Shown here: positions 58,039-64,000 of the stretch, piece by piece
How positions within the stretch are numbered: position 1 is the first letter of the stretch
Layout of the letters: each line of letters begins with the position of its first letter
Source of the DNA: Campylobacter curvus
GTDB taxonomy: Bacteria; Campylobacterota; Campylobacteria; Campylobacterales; Campylobacteraceae
Direction: 5' to 3'
DNA: 64,000 bases
Assembly: GCF_013372125.1 (NCBI RefSeq)
Contig: NZ_CP053826.1
Coordinates: 1,302,001-1,366,000 of the forward strand
Made by a program: the position numbers and the translations under genes
The notes under the pieces: model-generated
Told to the model about the DNA's origin: nothing
Databases searched by the model: none
Seen by the model: only the letters and a program-made list of their open reading frames with translations

Positions 58039-58479
58039 TATTTTAAAATTAGATCACTCTAAAATTTAAGTTTAGATGGTATCGGTTAAAAGAAGTCATT
58101 AGTATATTTATATATTCTAATTCGCATCACTTCCTTGTTAAAGATAACTTTTAGTTACTGCATTTAAACTCTATCCTCCAAGACGGAAAGCATTAACTAT
58201 ATATGGATAAGTTTTAATTTAGCTCCATATAATTGTGATGTTAAACTTTTGCATTATTAAATGCAAAGAGATTAGAGATTTAAATCTTTAACAAGTCCTG
58301 TAAAATTGTTTTTATTAAAACTTGCTTGTGACTCTTAACAATGATAAATAAAAGAACTTAGACCATGACAAAGTCTAAACAAAGAATTTAGGATCAACCA
58401 AACTCTTTGTTTGGGCTTTTATCTTTTATACTCAGTTAAACTATAAGCGAGCTAATGCTTAAAAGCTAAATTTCAATAA

Positions 58480-58556
58480 TGGTGGGCCTAACAAGACTTG
58501 AACTTGTGACCTCACCCTTATCAGGGGTGCACTCTAACCAGCTGAGCTATAGGCCC
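58480..58556 (-). tRNA. tRNA-Ile (GAT)
   Basis: Anticodon loop CTGATAA, anticodon GAT. Acceptor GGGCCTA/TAGGCCC. Located in the 16S-23S spacer, as usual in Campylobacter. Confidence 0.95.
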
Positions 58557-58568
58557 TCTTGCTTTCTC

Positions 58569-58667
58569 TTTTAGCTTTATAGTGCGTCAAATCTCCGCTT
58601 TAGCTTCGTCACATACTTTTATGTATGCTCCTTGCCTCATTGAGATTTTCCTTCTCTAAAGCTAAAA
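58569..58667. repeat. Family B element 3 (tRNA-Ala/tRNA-Ile spacer)
   Basis: Terminal inverted repeats TTTTAGCTTTA / TAAAGCTAAAA and core GCTTCGTCACATACTTTTATG-type sequence followed by TATGCTCCTTG. Confidence 0.78.
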
Positions 58668-58690
58668 TAGTTCGCATATCTTATGTTTCT

Positions 58691-58787
58691 TTTTAACTTA
58701 TACTTCGTCAGCTTTTTGCGAAACCTTCGTCACGTATATCCGATACGCTCCTTAATTTCTTAAAAGCTTTCTCGTCTAAGCTAAAAA
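58691..58787. repeat. Family B element 4 (tRNA-Ala/tRNA-Ile spacer)
   Basis: Imperfect terminal repeats TTTTTAACTTA / TAAGCTAAAAA and core CCTTCGTCACGTATAT...ATACGCTCCTT, in the same orientation as element 3, 24 bases away. Confidence 0.75.
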
Positions 58788-58845
58788 TAAATCATAAATA
58801 CTATTTATTTACAACCACAATGATAAATCATCGTCCATTTATAAA

Positions 58846-58921
58846 TGGTGGAGAATAGCGGGATCGAACCGCTGACCTCCTGCGTGCAAAGCAGGCGCTC
58901 TCCCAGCTGAGCTAATTCCCC
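58846..58921 (-). tRNA. tRNA-Ala (TGC)
   Basis: Anticodon loop TTTGCAC, anticodon TGC. Acceptor GGGGAAT/ATTCTCC, CCA encoded. In the 16S-23S spacer. Confidence 0.95.
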
Positions 58922-58930
58922 ATGCTATCC

Positions 58931-59000
58931 TTTACTTCGCAGACAAATAAAAATTTATCTTTGCGACAAGGAGTGCAAACACTCCCTTGACCCACCTAAA
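58931..59000 (-). repeat. Family A hairpin element 2 (16S-tRNA-Ala spacer)
   Basis: TTTACTTCGCAG, an AT-rich stem, TTTGCGACAAGGAGTGCAAACACTCC and TTGACCCACCTAAA. It lacks the third (GCxxC-TTTC) hairpin present in elements 1 and 3. Confidence 0.8.
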
Positions 59001-59201
59001 ATTACAAAGATTTATTTCAAAATTTATTTGTCATAAATCATAAATTTAGGTTTTTGCCTAGGTAGTTAAGGAACTAGATAATTATTATTTATTAGCCGTC
59101 AATCTTTCAAAACTAAACAAGGTCGATTGAGTAGATTATCTATAACAATAATCTAAATTTTCCTTTGACGAATATCTTGTGAGAGAATATTCATTGTACT
59201 C

Positions 59202-60853
<1,652 letters not shown>

Positions 60854-60855
<2 letters not shown>

Positions 60856-60920
60856 TACTTCGCAGAAAGGCAAAGCCTTTCCTTGCGACAAGGAGCTACG
60901 CTCCCTTGACCCACCTAAAG
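60854..60920 (-). repeat. Family A hairpin element 4 (16S leader)
   Basis: ATTTACTTCGCAG, then a stem AAAGGCAAAGCCTTT, TTGCGACAAGGAGCTACGCTCC and TTGACCCACCTAAAG, directly upstream of the 16S 5' end on the minus strand. Confidence 0.8.
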
Positions 60921-61331
60921 ACTGCAACACTCCTTGCTTCGCAAGTCGTTATTGCATAAGTAAGGTTTGACACTTACTTAGATAATGTCTAAGTGGTTTT
61001 TGATATATGAAGTTTTTAATCTAAAAACTTTTGTTTTTTATTTTTTAATACATCTTTATCTATTACAAAGAAAAGATGATTTAGTTTTTGATCCGCTGAT
61101 TACTTTCCAAAGAAAGCCTAAAAGCAGATCGGCTCAATCGATCACTTGTTTAGATTTCAAAGATTGACTAATAGTTTAACAATGGTAGGTTAAAGAACAA
61201 ACGATAAAAAAGAAAAGGCTTTATTAACAAGGAAGTTAAAGATGGCTTCTTAAATCGTGAGCTGGAATTATATACAAGGCAAGCTTAAAGGATGTTGAAA
61301 AAATAAGCTTTTGAGTAAATTTATATAATAT
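60921..61331 (-). promoter_or_regulatory. rRNA operon leader with candidate promoter at 61267-61272
   Basis: No gene lies in this 411-base region. On the minus strand TGTATATAAT is a -10-like box (TATAAT, rc 61267-61272) about 410 bases before the 16S 5' end, with TTCAAC some 20 bases further as a weak -35. A long leader is normal for rRNA operons. The start site is not certain. Confidence 0.4.
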
Positions 61332-61994
61332 CTAATTATAAGTGATGTAAGCAAAACCGGTTTCGGGCTCGATATGTATCTTGGCTTGATGTCCAGTACT
61401 ATCTTTTAGAGCCACAATACATTCCTTTTTCAAAAGTTTATCGTATGGTCCTTTTGAATTTTGCAAAGCAGAATATGGTCGCCCTATATTATCAAAAGCT
61501 ATTGTGTTTCCACTGCATTCCTTTGACATTATTACACCATATTTACCGCCTATACTGTATCTTTTTGTTAGATTTAAATTTTTATTTCTTGCTTTTTCTG
61601 GTATAGATTGTTTTTGAAATTTATCTATAAGCTTACCACCTGGCTTGCTTGGATCATTTGCAATATTTACTATGCCGTTATTTGGATTACCTGAAAATTT
61701 CTTTGTTCCACGCATATCGTAAAAGACTACATATCGCCAATCATTACTATCTGTTGTATAGTTAAAATATATTCTCCAGCGCCCCTTATACCATTCTTTT
61801 TCACTCACACTAAATTTATCATCCTGTAAAGCCAAATGTTGCGTATATCTTATATGTGAAAGTATCTGCTCGGCAGCTTCCTTAGCTCCGTTGCGCTCAA
61901 GTCTAGGTATCGCCAAAGAGGCCAAAATGCCAACTATCACGATAACAAAAACAAGCTCTATCATCGTAAACGCCCTATTCGTCACCATTTTCAT
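61332..61994 (-). CDS. Type II/IV pseudopilin-like protein (transformation system)
   Basis: 220 residues with a prepilin leader and signal: RAFTMIELVFVIVIVGILASLAIPRL (the TMIELVFVI motif and a Glu at +5 are seen). The C-terminal domain has two Cys in the ECSGN and KECIVAL segments. This matches a pseudopilin of the Campylobacter transformation system (CtsG-like). Overlaps the upstream gene by 4 bases (ATGA). Confidence 0.8.
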   Translation of the reverse strand: MKMVTNRAFTMIELVFVIVIVGILASLAIPRLERNGAKEAAEQILSHIRYTQHLALQDDKFSVSEKEWYKGRWRIYFNYTTDSNDWRYVVFYDMRGTKKFSGNPNNGIVNIANDPSKPGGKLIDKFQKQSIPEKARNKNLNLTKRYSIGGKYGVIMSKECSGNTIAFDNIGRPYSALQNSKGPYDKLLKKECIVALKDSTGHQAKIHIEPETGFAYITYN

Positions 61995-63202
61995 GATCCT
62001 TTAACCTCAAATTTCGCGATCTCTTTACCAAATTTTTCTATTTTAAATTCGGTGTTTTTATCTGAGCTGACAAGTAAATTTCGGCTTTTTGAGTTTACAT
62101 TGACGCCATAAAATTTAAGCCTGAGCCCAAGCCTTTGATTTTCCACGTTTATATCCTGATACCCGGCCGCTTTTATCTCTGTGGCAAGCTCTTTTGCCAC
62201 ATGAAATTTATAAGCAAAGTGTCTTGTCGGCTCATTTAAGAAAATATAAAATATCGGATTGAACACCAAGCAAAGCCAGTTTATACCCAAAAATACGACG
62301 ACGAGCCCGGTAAAAATTTTATATTTTTTCCTAAACTGCGGCAAACGCACGCGATACGAGCTAAAAAACATACGCACCATAAGCGGCGTGGCAATGATGC
62401 AAAACGGCAGGAATTCCTCCAGCTCGATACGCTGACGGATCGATACCACCATGCAAAAACAAAACGAGCTTATACAAATAAACCATAAAAGCTCCTTTTT
62501 CTCCTTGATCCAAATCCTATAAAGCGTATAAACGAAAAATACAAAGACAAAAGGAGAAAACACAGCGGCAAATACACCGAAAGTATCGATGAAATGCCCG
62601 CTTGGACGGCCACTAGTATCAAAGCCAAAAACGTATAAAGAAAGCAAAAACAAAAGCGCGCTCATCCATGCCAAAGGAGCGTTTTTACGATACATCGCGT
62701 AGATAAAAAATGCCAAATAAAGCATCAAAAAATCGCCGTCAACAAAAAAAATAGCACAAAACAGCGGATAAAATAAAATTTTACGATCCGTATGAAAAAG
62801 ATAAAGGACTAAAAGCGTCAGCATTATGCAAAGGCCGGCATTATTTACGACTATTGCGCTGGCTAATGTGCCGGGCAAAAGTATAAAAAGCACGACCGCA
62901 ACGACACGGTCAAATTCTAACTTTAGATAAAATTTGCTGATCTTATAAAGTAAGATCACGCTTAAAACGTGAAAAATAATCATCGGAGCGCGCAAGGCAA
63001 AGTCGTTTTGTCCAAAGATCGCGCAACTAGCGCGCACTACGTAGCCGATCGCACTGTTTCTCTCAAAAAAAATGAATGCTTCGTAGTAGCTTATGCTAAG
63101 CTGCGATACGCAATATAGCAAAAAAGCAAGCTCGATCACGCATATAAAAGTCATGGTCAAAATTCTATGACGTAGAGCCGACTCTCTTATGCTATTTATC
63201 AA
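61991..63202 (-). CDS. PMT/ArnT-like integral membrane glycosyltransferase
   Basis: 403 residues with about ten membrane segments and a C-terminal soluble tail. YYEAFIFFERNSAIGYVVRASCAIFGQNDFALRAPMI resembles the first loop of GT-C (PMT/ArnT, GT39) enzymes, which use polyprenyl-phosphate sugars. Acceptor and sugar are unknown. It overlaps the pseudopilin gene by 4 bases, so it may be cotranscribed. Confidence 0.6.
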   Translation of the reverse strand: MINSIRESALRHRILTMTFICVIELAFLLYCVSQLSISYYEAFIFFERNSAIGYVVRASCAIFGQNDFALRAPMIIFHVLSVILLYKISKFYLKLEFDRVVAVVLFILLPGTLASAIVVNNAGLCIMLTLLVLYLFHTDRKILFYPLFCAIFFVDGDFLMLYLAFFIYAMYRKNAPLAWMSALLFLLSLYVFGFDTSGRPSGHFIDTFGVFAAVFSPFVFVFFVYTLYRIWIKEKKELLWFICISSFCFCMVVSIRQRIELEEFLPFCIIATPLMVRMFFSSYRVRLPQFRKKYKIFTGLVVVFLGINWLCLVFNPIFYIFLNEPTRHFAYKFHVAKELATEIKAAGYQDINVENQRLGLRLKFYGVNVNSKSRNLLVSSDKNTEFKIEKFGKEIAKFEVKGS

Positions 63203-63211
63203 AATTTAGCC

Positions 63212-63652
63212 TTAAATATGTATATCCCAAAAAAACTCGACCCAGTCGTGTGCCTCTTTGACCTTGTAATCAGGCAGCAAAAGTGCCTTTTGCTTGTAAA
63301 AAACGGTCGCTATCTTGATCACTAAATTTGGATAGCTTTTAAGCAGTTCGCGCTTTATCTCGACCATGCTCTCGCCACTATCTATGATGTCATCGACGAG
63401 CAAAATTTTAGTGTATTTACTAAGGTCCGGGACATTGAATATATCGATAGTATCGAGTTTATTGGTATTTTCATAATGGATGGAATTTAGCGTAAAAAGG
63501 TTTCGGTTATCTAGTGCGACCGCCAAAGAGTGGCCTAAAGTAAGCCCTCCACGCGCGATAGCCAATATCACGTCAGGACTGAATTCGCTCTTTATCTCGG
63601 CAGCCATTTTTTTAACATCTACGGCAAATTCATCGTAAGAATAAAATATCAC
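63212..63652 (-). CDS. Purine phosphoribosyltransferase (Gpt-like)
   Basis: 146 residues. PRPP-binding motif LLVDDIIDSGES (about residues 81-92) and ILAIARGGLTLGHSLA at the start of the fold are seen. FYKQKALLLPDY and the C-terminal DWVEFFWD match the xanthine/guanine salvage family. The start is GTG at 63652, with AGGAGAGGAA upstream. The following permease gene is 9 bases away, which supports purine uptake coupled to salvage. Confidence 0.87.
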   Translation of the reverse strand: MIFYSYDEFAVDVKKMAAEIKSEFSPDVILAIARGGLTLGHSLAVALDNRNLFTLNSIHYENTNKLDTIDIFNVPDLSKYTKILLVDDIIDSGESMVEIKRELLKSYPNLVIKIATVFYKQKALLLPDYKVKEAHDWVEFFWDIHI

Positions 63653-63661
63653 TTCCTCTCC

Positions 63662-64000
63662 TTAATGCACTAAAAATACGACAAAGCTGATGAGCGCCAG
63701 CACGACTATGCCAATGCTCAGATCGCTAAATTCACGTTTTAAAATTTTAACTATCAAATACCCCATAAAACCAAACGCGAGCCCGTTTGTGATCGAGTAT
63801 GTAAGCGGTATCAGCACGACCATGAAAAATGTCGCGACCGCAGTGGCGCTGTCTTTGAAATTTATCTCGCCAAGCTCGGCAAACATCAAAATGCCGACCA
63901 TCACGAGTATCGGATATATGGCGTTTGCGGGTATAGCTTTAAACAGCGGCAGCATGAAAAGCGTGAGGATGAAAAACAAGCCGCAAACTACCGCGGTAAG
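63662..64000 (-). CDS. NCS2-type purine permease, C-terminal part (cut by window end)
   Basis: The frame is open to the right edge and ends at a stop at 63662. At least three or four membrane segments are visible, including FILTLFMLPLFKAIPANAIYPILVMVGILMF and the GLAFGFMGYLIVK segment, which resemble the last part of guanine/hypoxanthine permeases of the PbuG/GhxP group. Adjacent to the phosphoribosyltransferase, it likely provides its substrate. The N-terminus lies outside. Confidence 0.85.
   Translation of the reverse strand, partial: LTAVVCGLFFILTLFMLPLFKAIPANAIYPILVMVGILMFAELGEINFKDSATAVATFFMVVLIPLTYSITNGLAFGFMGYLIVKILKREFSDLSIGIVVLALISFVVFLVH

Overview
The window is a contiguous chromosomal segment of a Campylobacter-type epsilonproteobacterium. 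The evidence is the AT-rich 'aaatttt' codon habit, epsilon-specific families (HP0268-like protein, DUF3972 protein, the CheZ form, Hcp/Sel1 cysteine-rich lipoproteins), and gene neighbourhoods that I remember from C. jejuni (glyQ-nif3-zinc ribbon-waaA-rluA-ffh-rpsP-khpA-rimM-trmD-rplS; dnaX/rho/ccoI/ccoS; gmhA-hldE-hldD-gmhB-cytochrome c). Base composition is richer than C. jejuni, and the 16S gene carries an intervening sequence. This suggests one of the oral/anaerobic species (C. curvus, rectus, showae or concisus group), but I cannot fix the species.

Layout. 1-4.8 kb: 3' part of alaS, a membrane protein, maf, PBP1A and a helix-hairpin-helix protein, all on +. 4.8-5.6 kb: a decayed stretch with a cupin pseudogene. 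5.7-17.1 kb: a long minus-strand housekeeping block (rplS-trmD-rimM-khpA-rpsP, ffh, rluA-type, waaA, zinc ribbon, nif3, glyQ, GyrI-like, DUF3972, purE, U32 peptidase, cheZ). 17.2-24 kb: PHP phosphatase, glnA, a tiny lipoprotein, dnaX, rho and a cation efflux protein. 24.2-32.9 kb: respiratory and anaerobic accessory genes, namely a broken Tat-exported flavoprotein, thrC-ridA, ccoI-ccoS, and an intact Tat flavoprotein divergent from a LysR regulator. 33.3-44.4 kb: nusA, HP0268, miaB, an acyltransferase, a PilM/N/O-like trio, tilS-rimO-panC, prfB. 44.4-51.3 kb: Sel1/Hcp lipoproteins, an RclA-like flavoenzyme, the ADP-heptose operon, and a cytochrome c. 51.5-52.4 kb: a ten-gene tRNA cluster. 53.2-60.9 kb: an rRNA operon on the minus strand with two 5S copies that flank a hydrolase gene. 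61.3-64 kb: a pseudopilin, a membrane glycosyltransferase-like protein, a phosphoribosyltransferase and a purine permease (cut by the window end).

I see no phage, insertion sequence, CRISPR or defence island. The unusual biology is in non-coding DNA. Three families of palindromic, transposase-free repeats occur. Family A is a modular set of hairpins found in the 16S leader, inside the 16S gene itself (as its intervening sequence), in the 16S-tRNA-Ala spacer and in the 23S leader, with compensatory base changes between copies. Family B consists of about 100-bp elements with terminal inverted repeats in the rRNA spacers. Family C is a MITE-like element with GGCTCTATT termini, present at 13.4 kb and 32.9 kb in opposite orientations. 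The tRNA cluster contains a tandem Asp-Val-Glu-Lys duplication in which one tRNA-Lys copy has a 3-nt insertion in the anticodon loop.

All assignments come from reading the sequence and recalling protein families. No database search was run.
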